DNA from: Pithys albifrons albifrons
Lineage: Eukaryota; Chordata; Aves; Passeriformes; Thamnophilidae
Length of the DNA: 64,000 nt
Direction: 5' to 3'
NCBI RefSeq assembly: GCF_047495875.1
Contig: NC_092459.1
Span: 16,725,795-16,789,794 of the forward strand
Part shown: piece after piece, positions 1-13,189 of the stretch
How positions within the stretch are numbered: position 1 is the stretch's first letter
How the letters are laid out: each line of letters opens with the position of its first letter
Position numbers and translations under genes: made by a program
Notes under the pieces: generated by a model
What the model saw: only the letters and a program-made list of their open reading frames with translations
Databases searched by the model: none
Told to the model about the DNA's origin: nothing

Positions 1-49
1 TTCAAGTGTCAAAGGAGAGGAGATGCTGGAGAAAAGGAAAGGTATGTGG

Positions 50-84
50 ACACATGCACACATACACACACCCACACACACACT
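50..84. repeat. CA-rich microsatellite
   Basis: An imperfect (CA)n tract, interrupted by ATG, AT and CCC units. It is ordinary simple-sequence DNA. Confidence 0.85.
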
Positions 85-710
85 TGTGCTCTAGAGAGGG
101 GACAAGGAATTGTGTCTTTGTTACAAGAAAGTATCTGATCCAGTGATCTTTTCTGAACTGGAATAGTCTTTTGTTAGTTTAGTCAATATCACAATTTATC
201 ATCTGTGTAGAAAGAAATCTTCAATATACAAATGCCAGGGTGCAAGATTTATCTTTGAGCTCCCCTGTGAATCACCAGCCACCACATACCAGTTGAGGGA
301 AATACCCTCAGAGCAGATCAACCAAAATGTCGACAAGGTTAAAGGTAGACTGGGAGATGCAGACAGAGATACATCTGGGCTATATGTGTACTGCAGTCAC
401 AGTGATGAAACACACGGTAGGGAAATATAGAGGTGTTTTCTCTTTAAAATATAGTTAGACTAGTTCAGGTACTGATAGAAATGAGCGGGATGTGGGTGCA
501 TGCCATGTTCCCCTGAAGTGTTCTGAACATACATTGGGTGACAGGCAAGCACACAGTATCAGCATCTATTTTTATTTATGTATTATTGCTTCCTTAGAAG
601 CAACCCTGTGCAGGAAATTGCAAGAAAGTTTCAGTACAATACAGTAAATTAGAAAGGAGTCGGGTCCTGAGAATCATCATGTGGCAATGACCAACAGATA
701 CTAATAAAGG

Positions 711-726
711 GATGTGTGTGTGTGTT
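711..726. repeat. Short TG microsatellite
   Basis: A run of TG dinucleotides about eight units long, followed by a second loose TG patch near 732-738. Confidence 0.7.
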
Positions 727-1439
727 TGAACTTGTGTGCGTACAGATTCATCCCACATTGCCTTTGTAGTGAAGCTGTATTATCATTTTATTCCCTAAGA
801 AAATACAGATGATATGTAAAATATCTTAGATAAATTACATAATTAAAGACAAAAAGTGAAGTATTCAATGATGACCATCTTTTTGCATGTGCACATATAT
901 GGCTCTCAGATGTTTAGAAAAGCCTGGCTTTTGTTTTCCTAGAAGCATTAGCTGTAATCAAGTATCAGCTAAAACTAACCTATTGTGTTAAAGCTGAAAG
1001 TCTCTGTGCTCCTGTTGGTGAACTGTGCCTTTGGGTCATTATAGTTCTTCCCCAAGCAGGATCCTGAAGCCCTTAGGGCTATCTATACTGCAGATGTCTC
1101 TTCTCTTTGGTCCTTGTCTTAATGAGTCTCTCTGGACTTCATTTCCCCATTATTCAATCCCTATTCTTAAATGGGGGCCTGCCAGAACAGCATCTTACCC
1201 AGTCTATTTCCTAAGTCTTCCTTCATTGGACTTTTGCTTCTTTCATCTCCATCAGAATGGAGGCTCCCCATGGAAGCCTCTTATATGGTCTTTCTCTCCC
1301 AAATTTGAATTTGAAAATGACTCTTTTTAACTGTGTTACACTGCTTCTTCCTTGTACTTAATTCAATATTTTCCTCTAAGAAATGGAAATAAGAAGATTC
1401 AGATGAGCATCAAAACTTTCTCTGACCACTGCAGTTTCA

Positions 1440-1760
1440 GTTAATAGTCACCTGCCTTTTAGCTTTTGTCCTCTAGCCTCTTCTGTGCCACATCAACATG
1501 CCTCACTCTGCTTTCAAAGCCTTTCATAAGACACACTCTTCTCTGTCATCTCATGTTTATTAGTGAGCTGATTCTTTCCTCCAAACCCACTGTAGGTCTG
1601 CCTACATGGAAGCATATAGGCACTTTCTTCTGTGCTTTCTCTTCATTTTGAAAGGACTATCCTAATATTACCTTAGTTTTCTCTACTATTCCCCTTCAAA
1701 TCCCTCTTTAAAACTCTCCTTTGCTGTGACACCTGCAGAATCTTCTCCCGTTTCAGCCTT
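1440..1760 (+). repeat. Ancient L3/CR1-like LINE relic (tentative)
   Basis: A pyrimidine-rich stretch whose best-preserved part is 1695-1733. It translates in the plus sense to a decayed F-K-S-L-x-K-T-L-L pattern followed by a D-T pair. That resembles the C-terminal end of ORF2 in old L2/L3/CR1-clade LINEs, where an F-K-S-x-L-K-T-x-L motif is common. The call comes from memory of that motif and from base composition. There is no intact frame, and the boundaries are guesses. Confidence 0.35.
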
Positions 1761-2340
1761 CTGAGCTAGAGGAATGCTGTTCACTTTTTGTTTTCTTTGC
1801 TAGAGTACTTCAAAATCAATCTTAAGGTATTTCTGGAGAGCTTCTGATTCTTGTTTGGAAACTTGACATATCTTATAATTAAGTGTTTTATGCACTGAGG
1901 TGAAAATCAACCCCACACAGAGAGCAGGCTAAATGTGGATCATTTAGATCCAAGAAATACATTTGAATAGACTGAATGACCAGTGCTAGAACAAAAGTAA
2001 AAATTCCCTTGTTTTAAATGCATGTATGTGTAATAGGCTGCTTTGGCTACTGACCCAGGAGATTTTGGCTATGGACAGTTCATTTCAGAATTGTAGGAGA
2101 ATTTTAGGAAACTCTCAGGTTTAGTTACTTTTAAATTATCAGCCCCTGTGAATACAAAAGCAATAATAGTTAGAAGATTCAAATTTGTTTTTAAGAATCT
2201 CTTCGTATCATGGATTTACATCCAATTGAGGTGCAGAGACCAAGAATTCATTCCACACTAAAGCAGCAGAAAGCTTCCTGGATGCAGTGAATGATACCTG
2301 GGCCCCACTCCTGGAGTTTCATAAACCATTGCTGTTATAA

Positions 2341-2545
2341 ATCATAGAATCATAGAGTGGTTTGGGTTCAAAAGAGCCTTAAAGAGCATCCAGTTCCAAC
2401 CCCCCTTCCATGGGCAGGGATACCTCCCACTAGACAGGTTGCTCAATGCCCCAGTGCCCTGGCCTTGAACACTTCAGGGTTGGGGCATCCATGATTTCTC
2501 TGGGAAACCTGTTCCAGTGCGTCACCACCCTCTATGGTAACAAAT
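2341..2545 (-). mobile_element. CR1 LINE 3' end, truncated
   Basis: The plus strand opens with two tandem ATCATAGA-type units and then reads through the reverse complement of the CR1 3' UTR and the extreme 3' end of ORF2. This includes the stretch corresponding to a retained glycine/proline-rich turn followed by the CCAGTGCxTCACCACCCTC block. The element is therefore on the minus strand and strongly 5'-truncated, as is usual for CR1. An open frame at 2443-2634 is only a shadow of it. Confidence 0.93.
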
Positions 2546-3123
2546 ATGTAAGTACATGATAAAGGGGTTATTAATTGAGTTGTAAAAAAGCACTTCCATA
2601 TTCTAGAAAAGTAGCAAATAGCCTCCAACTGCAAAACTCAGATGTACTGAAGCCGAACAGTTTGGTTTGAACCTACTCTTAAAAAGAATGGTTTTGAATT
2701 TTAAAAGAGATAAAACTTTGCTGGTGTAGTAGCTTACAGAGGCTGCATGTGTGAGCAAGACATTGGATTTTATTTACCTGGTAATTTCTTCTTTAAGGGT
2801 TTGATGTAACTTTTCTAGATACTAGCAGGCACAGCTTTATAAAGGTCTCATTTATTCAGTCACCAGGTTGCAGACTCTAAAATGGATCCCAGCCAAACTG
2901 GCAAGGTACAAAGCAGTGAATGCCCAGATTTCAAAAGTAAGATTGAGACCCAAGCTTGTAAAATAAACCACAAACATACACCCAAGCAGAAACAGAAAAA
3001 AAAGAGACACATTTTGCCTACCGTTGGCACTGTCAGGATTTGTGGCAGTTTGAAGATGAAGCTGGAAGATACAAGATAAAAAAATGTTCATATTTTAAAT
3101 TGGCCATTTAAGTTTTCACAGCA
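2546..3123. other. Unique spacer between two CR1 copies
   Basis: AT-rich sequence without recognisable repeats. Short frames on both strands (2852-3091 minus, 2882-3079 plus) overlap each other and look like chance. Confidence 0.5.
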
Positions 3124-3555
3124 TCATCAAGGTTGGAAAAGAGCTTCAAGATGATTCAGTCCAACTGTCAACACAGCACCATCATAACCCCCTCAAACCA
3201 TATTCCCAGGTGCCACATCCAGACACTTCTTGAACATTTCCAGAGACAGGGACTTCACCTCCTCCCTGGAAAACTTACTCCAATTCCTAACCCCTCTTTC
3301 AGTGAAAACTTTTTTTCCAATATCTAATCTGAACCTTCTGGGCTCAGCTTAAGGCCATTTCCTCGTATCCTGCCACTTGAGACATGACAGAAGAGACCAA
3401 CACCCACTTCACTACAATTTCCTTTCAGGGAGTTGTAGAGAGCGGTAAGGTGTCCTTTGAGCTTTCTTTTCTCCAGGCTGAACAACCTGAGCTCCCTCAG
3501 ACATTTCTCATAAGACTGTAGTTACAGACCCTTCACTGGATTCATTATCCATAGA
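3124..3555 (-). mobile_element. CR1 LINE 3' segment, older subfamily
   Basis: This matches the reverse complement of CR1 from the 3' UTR into the ORF2 C-terminus. Recognisable blocks are GGTTGGAAAAGAxCT near the start, the CAGGTGCCACATCCAGAC block, the CTCCAGGCTGAACAACC block and the CAGACCCTTCACTGG end. Divergence is greater than in the 2.3 kb copy, and the terminal octamer repeats are missing, so this looks like an older insertion. Confidence 0.92.
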
Positions 3556-6500
3556 TTTGTAAGCCAAGGCAAAACACTTCACTTTTCAGGTTGCTCTGAA
3601 GAGAGAAAAAAAAATAAAATGTTTGGCCCTGTATATTTCAGAACAATGTGTTGTTTACAGACCAGTTATGAGAATTATCAAAGAAGTACTTTTAGAGGAC
3701 AAGTCTAAATATATACACTGATGAAAATGTTCTGTCACTGGCTTTGATTTCCCACACAATGTGCACATATTCAGTGTGACTTGATTTCTACTAAACTAGC
3801 CATAACTTAAGTGACTTTTCTGTGCAGTGTGGCACTGTGCCTTTAGTCTTATTATGTGAATTGGCTCAAAGTGATGTTTTTTAGAAAGAATCTTATTTTG
3901 TAACTCTCAGGCTTTCACCTAATGTTAATTGTCTAAAGTTTTAGATCTGTGTTGTAATATAGCCCCATAATGGCAAGTATCTTTCTCCAGTCACTGTAAA
4001 GAAAACTTTTAGATGACTCCCCATGCTGAGTTCACCAGAGAGCTGACTTTGTGACATACATGGTCTGAGGATGCAGATAAGCCAAGCTTAGTATGAAGAG
4101 CTGTCTTCTGTTAGGCCAGATCTGTATAGGAATATTCAAGCCCTTCCATGCATCTGAAGTGTAGATACCAATCTATGTTATGCTTAAAGTACTTTAACCT
4201 GGATATTTGACTTTTATGCATCCATTACTTCATTAGGGATCATGAATAAGGGCTGCAAAGTCTATACTGAAAATGGCAAAGAAAAGAAATACTATCCTGG
4301 GAATTAAAATGTGTTAAGTGTCCCTGAAAACACGAAAAATCTTGAGCAGATTTAATCCAAGTGTATATTAGATTGGCTGGGGATAGGGTTTAATCTCTTG
4401 TTGTAGTTTTATTGAGTAGAAAATTAAATAGCTGCTGGATGCTGCAGACAGGTGTTTGCAGAGAGTCTGCTCTTGCACATTTTCACATACCAATTAATAG
4501 TCAGATGTGGTAGCACTTTCCACCCTCTCCATACTTCCTGGGTTTTAAGTGATCCCCTCATAATTCAGTTATGCAAGCAGGATGTGCCCTGCTCGGCCTG
4601 TTTAGAGGCATAGGTTGAAAGAAGTTGAAGGAGGTGACTGTATATAAGAAGACACTCCACAGACTGAATTAAAATGCAAGCAGGGTGGCCCCGATAAAAG
4701 AAAACGTTTGTGCAGAATAGAAATTCAGCCGCAGTTTAAGACACTTCTGGAACTATTTCTTTATGTCACCTTCTCACCTAGTCAGGAAAATATGTAGGAA
4801 AACCTGAGAGGTGTATTTTACATTTGGCAGAAGGGATAGGTAGTCTTGGTGGAAGAACAAAAAGGCCATTTATGCACAGAGGTATTTTCTGATGTAAGTC
4901 TGAACAGACTGGCTGCTCTTTTAAATTTCAGTCAACTCAAGTGAAATTAGGCTTCCTGTTGTTTTTGTTTGTCTTCTTTGAGCAGAATCCAGGACTAAAA
5001 ATGAAATCCCTGCAAACAAATATGGGCAGACCCCAGGGTCAAGCTCCTGTCTTTTTCATTTATTAAAAATGAGTGTTTGTAGGATCTTGCAATAATAGTG
5101 TTTAGGGATTAGAGTTAATATTTAAATTTTAATTAATTGATCCTGAATATATTAATCAGCAACCAGGTTAATTAGTAAATATGGAAGAGTATAGGAATAT
5201 AGATCTACATCTTCCAAAGCTCAGCATCCATATGTCCTGAATTTCTTTGCAGTTCACATTAGTGCATCTTCCTTTTGCCGTTTCCTTTGCCTTGCAATCT
5301 AACTTTGTGTGCAATGTATTTGAAAGCCTGTGGTCTTCAGGTTTGTAGCAGGTAGGTGTTTTGTATGTATACTTGTACTCCCAGTGCTTCTGTTTTCATT
5401 GCAATGCCTTTTCCCCTGGAGTGCTCTGTTGCCGGCAGCAGGATCAGCTGGTGATGCTGGGCAGTGCTGTTATGGCAGAGCTCTTGCCTGTGTAACTCCT
5501 GCACTGAGTCTCTGGTGCTGCCTGACAGACAGAATTTTTAAAGCTATATTAATACCTCCCCAAGTTCTACAAAGGCATTTGTAGAAGATGTGTGGGGTTG
5601 TATCTATGGCAAAGCTGACTAGTGAAGGAGGGAATCCAGCAGTTTTTTCTCGAAGGAGGCCTTGCATACAGCCTTTGTGATGGTGTGCTGCCAGACAGTG
5701 CTGTTTGCACCTGCTCTGTGTCCTTTGTGCAGAGCACCTCAGAGTGTTTCACAAGCATCCCTTAAAACTGAAGACAACAAATGTTTTTAGGAAGGGAGTT
5801 GACTCAGGGAGATAAGGGGGAAGAAAGGAATTACTGCTACAGAGAGCAGCAGAAAGGAAAGGGCAACTTCTAACTGCAAGGGAGGTTTTCATCTTTAGAG
5901 GGCCAGGGGAGGTCCCTGCTCAAGAGTACTACATAAATGGCTTTTAGGAATAGGGATTTACAGATGTCAAGGACTCTTACACCCTGCTGCTCATGTGCCA
6001 TAACGTTTTGTACAGAGTATAGACACAAGTGCATGTTTCTGTTTATAAATATAATATAGAGTCATGTGTACAAAAACACAAGGCTCATAGTCATTAGACA
6101 TCAGAAAACATAAAAAATGCCAATTTGTGAATTTATTTACTTAGAAAATAAGTCAGTCTCCTCTGACATCACCAGTCCATACATGCATCTCTCTTATCTT
6201 GAGCTTTCTGACAGTTACTGGCTACAACAAAAAAATGTCTAACGAATGGGGGTATGTGAAATAAGATCTCCCTAGCATGTTTATAGTAGCACTTTAGGAT
6301 ATGAAATGTATCTTCATATTTTGGCTTCTGCCTTCTGTGTAAATATGTGGAAGATGTTTCTCCTTCATGAGGACAGAAAAGCATTGAAAGATGAGAGTAT
6401 GCATGCACACACAACGGCTTCCCAAAGATTCTAATCCATCATTGTTGCTGCTTTTCCTGTGCTCCTCTGGGGTGATAAGAGTTACCACATATCTTTCGTC

Positions 6501-9500
6501 ATGCTAGCTCAGTGCATTCAGACACTCAAATGCATCATTCTTTTGTAAAATATTAGTAAGTAGAAGTACATCTCAGGTAATAGCACTGGAAACAGGGGTA
6601 GGAATTCTTCGCCTCCAATGCAGATTTGTTCCTGCATGCTGTGCTGTGTCTTTGGTGACAGTGAAATGTATTCCACTGTTTCATCATGCAAGGTTCTGAG
6701 CTTGCTTTTTACCTTTCTGTCTTTATCAAGTCTGTCTCTTCATCATACAGATCACACATAATTGTGGTTCTCTCCACCTCTGTCTGTGGCATCTTGGCAA
6801 ATGTTGCCTTCTCTCTCTTGTAAATTCATTTTGGGGTTCTTTTGTAAATTAGAGATCACATGTGAATAAAAGCGAGACTGAAAAATAAGATAATTGATTT
6901 AATTAAATAATTGTCAATGTTTTGAGTAGTGTAAACGCATAAAGGAAAGGTAGTATTTTTAAACTATAGTATCTTTAAACTATCTGTGTTACAATCCTTA
7001 AGAAACCCACCAGTTTCAGAAGAAATTGCCAAGTGTCAGAACCTCCCACAACCAGAAGGGAAATACTTTAAGAATAAATACCTTTGTTAACCTTCTTGAA
7101 AATGTTGTTTTCAAGTGTCATCACTTCTGTGAAAGTTCCTGTATTGGCAGAGGCATAAATGAATGTTCTTTTGTTGTTATTTGGACAAATGCAAGAAAAT
7201 AAACATTGTGAGCTAAGGGGGGAAGTTGTTTAGTTGTTTTCATTTTGTATGTCCAAACCCACCTGAATCTACAAAGAGTGCTACTTGACCAGGTTCGTAA
7301 ATACCAGTATGTTTGTTCAATGTAAATAAAAGTAGAAGATGGCTTAGTGTAAATGTTCCTCTTGCAATGGTTAACGTGGAAAAGCAACCAGAGATCAGTA
7401 GTAGGTCTCCAAGATAAATGCTTCAGGTTCCTTCGCTTCACCATCCTAAAAGGGGTAGATCTTTCAAGGATGTGTGTGGAGTCGCTGTGTAACTTTGCAG
7501 AGATTATTCTGACTGCTGCAAAATCTTCCTGTGGTTCCCTGTGAACTGGAGCATCTGCATACAGTTGGCAACATAGAGTTACACTTAAAATATCAGCAAA
7601 TCTGTGCACGTTTCTAGACTTGGTAGAAGAAATGCTAGGTTCTTTAGGTTCAATATTCAACCACAGCTGGGAGTTGTGTACTCTGGTTCCACACAGATCA
7701 AATATTTCCGTCATGTATTTTGAATGCAAGACACAGTTCAACTCTGGTGTCAGTTAGGACTTCAGTGAAATGGTGACCACTTCGGTCAGAATTTGATTTT
7801 ATGGAGATGAAAATATTGTCAACCAAGAAGCTGGAATTTCTTTAAGAAATTGGGATACTGTTGTTGTGTATGGTGAATTTAGAGCTAACAGAAATGTTAA
7901 TAAGGTTTCTTTGTGATGGAGGTTTTTAGCCATGTATGCGGCAGAAACCATTGAGTTATTTGCCTCTTTAGAAGCCCTTGAGTGTGCTGTTAGCATCAAA
8001 TGCAAGCAACGTTTAGTCATTAGTGACCTGCTTGAATTGGTGACCTGAAGGAGGGAGACTCATTACCAATCCACTGAAATAGTGTCCTCACTTATCTTCA
8101 GCTCTGATGCATTAAGAAAAATCACTGCTTTATGACCATCAGACTCATCCTTCTGCTTATGTGATGGGCTGTGATTGTGTGTCTCAGCTTGCCAGATGAA
8201 CTGTGGGTAAGCTCCCACCAGCTACGGAAAATTCATCAGCCTGCCTTGCCTGTTTGCGTAGGGGCACAGGCATCGGTGCCTGCCGCGAGACAGACCTGCT
8301 CAGATCTTAACCAATTCTGTCATTGCCTCACCCTCTAGTGGCTTGTCTGGGAAACAAGATGTAAATGATGGTTAAATTTGAGTGTTGGTACTTATATTCT
8401 GCAGTGCCTTTCCCTGTATTTTCAGCTGACAACCATGTGTGGATGTACTTGCAAACTACAGTGCAGTGACTAATTTCAGTCTGCCTAAAACTGAGATGCT
8501 GCCCACGACACTGAAGAGCTTGATTACAGGGGATGTCAGATAGAACAGGGTTTTCCGCTGTTTTCACCTCACCATTTATATAAGCTGGCCAGAGCAGTGT
8601 GGATGGCAGTCTGAAAGGGTGTTGCTTTCATACTATTCATACCGAATATAAAATCATTTTTAGTACATGCCAGAGACCCGTGTTGTTGCAATTAGGCCGT
8701 GAATCGTGTTCTCAGAGCAGCCTGCACGTTATGTGGGTAAGTGGCAGAGTGTCAGTGTGAAGCAGCGTGCTTAGTTTGTTAGACGCTTGCATAGAGTCTT
8801 TCTTTATTCTTAGCTCTGCCTCTTCATGCTAGTAGAAAAATACTCTCCTTACTTGCTTTTAAGGTCCTGTGTATTTAAGACCTATGTGGATATCTAAATA
8901 GTGATATCTGAACAAAAGAATTAATGAAAGCATGTGAGTAGGCAGGGTATTGACTCTTCACTTCTGTGGACTCTTTTGACATTCAAATTTATATGCCAGA
9001 GACTTTTGTACCTACAATGGATGGAGATGCAACTTTTAATGCCTGCTGACAGGTGAAAATCAAGTTGTTGATGGAGTTACAAAGGTTTGGAAGTATGGAT
9101 TTATTTTATGCTGATTTTTGTTCACCGCAAATGTAGGTTGTGTTGTTGACAACTTTGCTGAACGTGTGGTGACCATGGCGCAAGCAAAATTGAGGTTAGT
9201 ACAGTATAGTAATTAATTTATGATATATTACTTGTTTCAGCTTTATTCTAGTACTGCCCTTGGATTTTCTCTTTAGATAGAGTACACACATAGATCTCCA
9301 GGTTCAGAGACAAAATATGGCAAGGTTTAAAGCTGGGAACTCTTGCCAGGTAAAAATCACAAGTATTTCTGGCTTCTGTAATCTTTCCTCAACTTTCTTT
9401 CTCCTTTTAGATAATACTGAGATAGTTTTTGCACTAATCAGCATTTACAAACAGGTGTTTTAACTTTCTGCAGTTAACGGTTTGTGAAAGTCAGGGGGTT

Positions 9501-12500
9501 GTTCCTCTCATGCTGGGAATTACTGCAAGGAAGCAAAGAAGAAACAATAAAATGAGCAACTACCTGTAGCAACATAAAGCATAGGCAGGAGTTGCTTGTG
9601 TTGCAGGAGTGGTGTTTGCATTTGGCATTCAACACTTCTCTGTCCTGCTGTGTCAAAGGCCTGAGCCTTAGTTGTAAGGAGATCTAAAGCATATGAAGCA
9701 GCCAGTGTGGAATTATTTGCTGGATTTGTTCATTTGACTCAGAGGTCTCTCTTCTGAAAGGATTTTGTGTAGAACTAGCACTAATTAGGTTGTGAAATGA
9801 GTTGCCACGTGTTCTCTTGTTGCAGATCTTGGTAGTTATATATGAGATATGAATTTTCAAAACCAGTAAAGGATGCTAGAAGAGAAACAGGAGAGGAAAT
9901 GGCTTCATCTGAGAGGGTTGCTCTGTAACAAAGAGTAACTGGCTTCTGCCTCTATCATGAGTTTATGAGTGCCCTGAACATGAGATACGTGTTGTTTGTT
10001 TATTTCTTAATAATAGGTGTATAGTAACCAGAGCTTCCCTGAGTGATTCAGGTGCTTTCCCAGGCTCTGATGATATACTGCGTCTATTTGCATCACAAAT
10101 TCAAATGTAGTACAAATAGAGTAATTATTCTGTCTCTAAAGAACTTGATTAATCTTCCTGTATGCACATGGCAGGAGAACTGTTCCAGTTCATCTTTGTT
10201 CATATTACACCAGAAGATATGTACTGTATTTGGGCACAGGGAAGTTCCCATTATGGAAAATGTACAAGTCACTGGAATTGGTGGGCCATGAATTTTGGAC
10301 GGAAATTTGTTATTCACAGGTAGAGCTCCTTGGAAAGTATGTGTTTTTTAGAGCAGGTTTTGGATAAGGATGTGTGAAAGGACTGACAGATTTCATTAGT
10401 TCCAGCCAGTCTGACTGGATCAGACAGGCAGGAGGAAAAGGAGAAAAAACCAACAAAGTAGCAAGTTGCCAGTAAGGGAAACTTGCTGTGGGAAGCAAAA
10501 CTGCGGTGACAAAGCTGGTCCAGAGGTGACGTGAGAATTTGCAGGGATGGAGGAGCAAGAGAGAGTTTAAAAATCAGCTACAGCTACAGAGAAGAAGAAA
10601 GAATACATTTTGTCACCAGATTGGGAAAAAGGTTATTGCAGGGTAAAGAGAGAGGTCAAAAGGCACTTCATTTCATGATAGTAGATTTGATAGATTTATT
10701 TGAGATTTTATTCAAAGTTTGTTGACTTGAAAACACTGAAAAAACCATCATATACTTGCAAAACTTCTCAAGTATTTTTTATGATTGGCTTTTTAGCACT
10801 GATTTCAATGCTGTACCTTCAGACCCTGACACTTTGTGGTGAGAAGTTCTATTACATGATAAAGCTGTGGAATCTGTTGTATTTTGTATTTTTTTTCTCA
10901 CTTATGTAAATTTTTATAGCTATAACTTGCTGTTCCCTAATCTTTAAGTGTAATAGTCTCATCATTGAGATGATGCCATGTTTTCTCTAGTGACACAAAA
11001 GAAGTAATAACACAAAAATAAGGCCAGGTTTCCAGAAAGGTTTATGTCTCAATGACTGTTATGCTCTTTTGAACATTTAGCAATGTATGCAAAATCAAAC
11101 CTTAAGTCATTAGAAGCTGGAATCCTGTTCTCCTTAGTTTTCCAAGAAGAGCAGAGAAAATTTGCGTTGCTTAAAGGTGATTATAACCATCTTTTTAAAC
11201 TTCATTCTAGTTTTGGAAGATGAGAAGTGCCACATCCTTGGGTAGCACCATTGTATTAGATTTTGTTACTGTTAATCTGAAGAGTTTCCAAAGAAGCTAC
11301 TAAATTAATGAGACTGATTCAGTATTCAGGGAAATGAATTGCTGGTGAAAATGCTAATATATGCAGACACAAGAGCTTTACTTACCAAGCCAGATTCTGC
11401 TAAGACTTACAGGGGCCGCTGTAGCTTACAGCCTTTTTCTGCTTGATTTTTTTTATTTTTACACTAAAGGTTTGATTTTTGAAAGAGGCTCAGCAGTCTC
11501 CACAGTTCAGCATGTAACCTGTATTTACTTGCTTGCAAAGCTGGATTGGGATGCTACTAATGTAGTAAACTCAAAGTTTGGAATTTAACTTCAACCACAT
11601 AGAAAATTCTGTTTGGAGTACTTAATACCACAAAATGAACACAAACATGACATGGCATCATCAATTGATATCACTTATTCTACTGATCCAAGCTTGTTCA
11701 CATAATTTTGAATAGCTGCCTTTGTCCAAAGTAGACTTTTTGCTGAATCAGATTATTCTCACCTAAATTTGATCAGATTACATTCATTTCTCTGCAGCTG
11801 CTGGAAACTCAGAAAAACAAAACAGTCCATGAAGCCAATGCAAACAAAGTACCATGTGAGTTAATTAAACCGAAATGCAATTGCAATTTCATGTCTTACT
11901 TGGAAGCATTATATTGCTAAGAGATCCAGTATTAAGGCATGAATTTTGTTTTCTGAGCTAAACAGAGATGGATTATAAAATGAAATGTCACTTCTGAAAA
12001 TTGCACTTGATATTTAACATGTGTTAGGAGTTGTAAAGTTTTAAGTTGTAAAGATACAGGAAGAGACTTTTACTCTCTTTACTAAGGGTGCCTATTTTAC
12101 AGTAAAGTCTTGTGTAATAAACTTCATGAAACTTAAATACCGTGAGTGGTTGGGGGCGGGGTTAAACTTTTTTCCCCTAGCCTCAGTGCCATGTAGAAGT
12201 AGCATTCTGTTTGGCTGTGGGACACCAGAGAAAAAACAAAGAATGTTTACAGATTGCTGAACTTTCATGTGTGTTTGAAAAAACACAACACTAAACTATG
12301 CACAAAATTTTCAGTCACAGAAGTTTCAGCTGCAGTAAATGAAAATTTTCAGTTACACCTTATAACATGTAGTTAATGCAATCCTGAAGTGATTTTGCCA
12401 GGCACGGAGCAATTGTTGACTTAAGTATATTGGAGAAACCGAAGCAGGTTTGTCATTCTATAAAATGACTCCCAAATCATAATAAAATAAAAAGCCTCTC

Positions 12501-13129
12501 CAAAGATCTGACCCAATTTTTTTATTCTGGACAATTAATATTTAGTCCAAATAAGGAGGCAAGTCAATCACTGTTATGCCATGTCCCACACTGTGTGTAA
12601 AAGCATGAATTTTTACTATGAATGTGTGACCTTGCAGCATCCCCACCAAACTATTAAAATAGGCAAAGCTTATAGGGGCTCCAGGAACAACTGGCTCCTG
12701 CTTCCTTTGGATCAGACTCATGGGGTAGAAGATCTACAGCAGTGTCTGCAAATGCTGCAGTAGGTGTTAAATCCAGGTTTTGGCAGCTTGTATACAGTGA
12801 ACTCTGCAATTCCCAGTCTGTATTCTGTCTTCCAGTAGAAATCTGTTTATTTACATACACAACAGGATTTATTCTGACACAAGTGAAGTTTATCATTATC
12901 TCTGTGGGGCTGGATACAGTGAATCACCCCAACATTTGCCTTGGAGTCATTAGAAGGGAAGCACTTTGTGGTTTGCAATTAGCCATCACCTTAGTTAGAG
13001 TTACGTTGTTTAGTTTTGTTAGGTCTGTCCTGGGGCCAACTTCAGTGCTGCTGAATAGGAGAATCTAGTGAAGTTCTCATTCTGAACCTGTTCTAGAGTT
13101 TATAATGGATCCTGTAATATTTTATAGAG
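3556..13129. other. Long unique non-coding segment
   Basis: About 9.6 kb with no CR1, LTR or SINE that I can recognise and no convincing exon. It includes a GC-richer patch at about 5400-5760, open in several frames on both strands without protein-like content, and the 206-codon minus-strand frame at 7121-7741 listed separately. Everything else looks like intronic or intergenic single-copy DNA. Confidence 0.5.
7121..7741 (-). other. Unusually long open frame of unknown meaning
   Basis: A 206-codon ATG-to-stop frame, the longest in the window together with one near 47.8 kb. Composition here is not strongly pyrimidine-biased, so the length is not explained by base skew alone. The translation has many Trp, Cys, His and Arg residues, no signal peptide, no transmembrane helix, no repeats and no motif I recognise. 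There is no obvious flanking promoter, and I do not see convincing splice sites that would make it an exon. A second, 73-codon minus frame lies just upstream at 7799-8020. Chance, an RNA gene or a decayed retrocopy are all possible. Confidence 0.15.
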
Positions 13130-13149
13130 CACAACGGTTCAGAAATCAA

Positions 13150-13182
13150 GACTAGAGTGCCCTGCTGGACTAGAGTGCCCTG
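13150..13182 (+). repeat. Two-copy tandem duplication, period 18
   Basis: The 15-mer GACTAGAGTGCCCTG occurs at 13150-13164 and again at 13168-13182, separated by CTG. It lies at or just inside the 5' edge of the CR1 element and may be a junction rearrangement or replication slippage. Confidence 0.85.
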
Positions 13183-13189
13183 TTACAGG

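Larger units (their letters stand above)
1..2340. other. Non-coding segment with an old LINE relic
   Basis: No gene is recognised. The segment holds a CA tract near the start, a short TG tract at 711-726 and a pyrimidine-rich stretch from about 1000 to 1760. That stretch leaves a 101-codon open frame at 1025-1330 through lack of purines rather than through protein-like content. Part of it looks like an ancient LINE and is listed separately. The rest looks unique. Confidence 0.6.
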
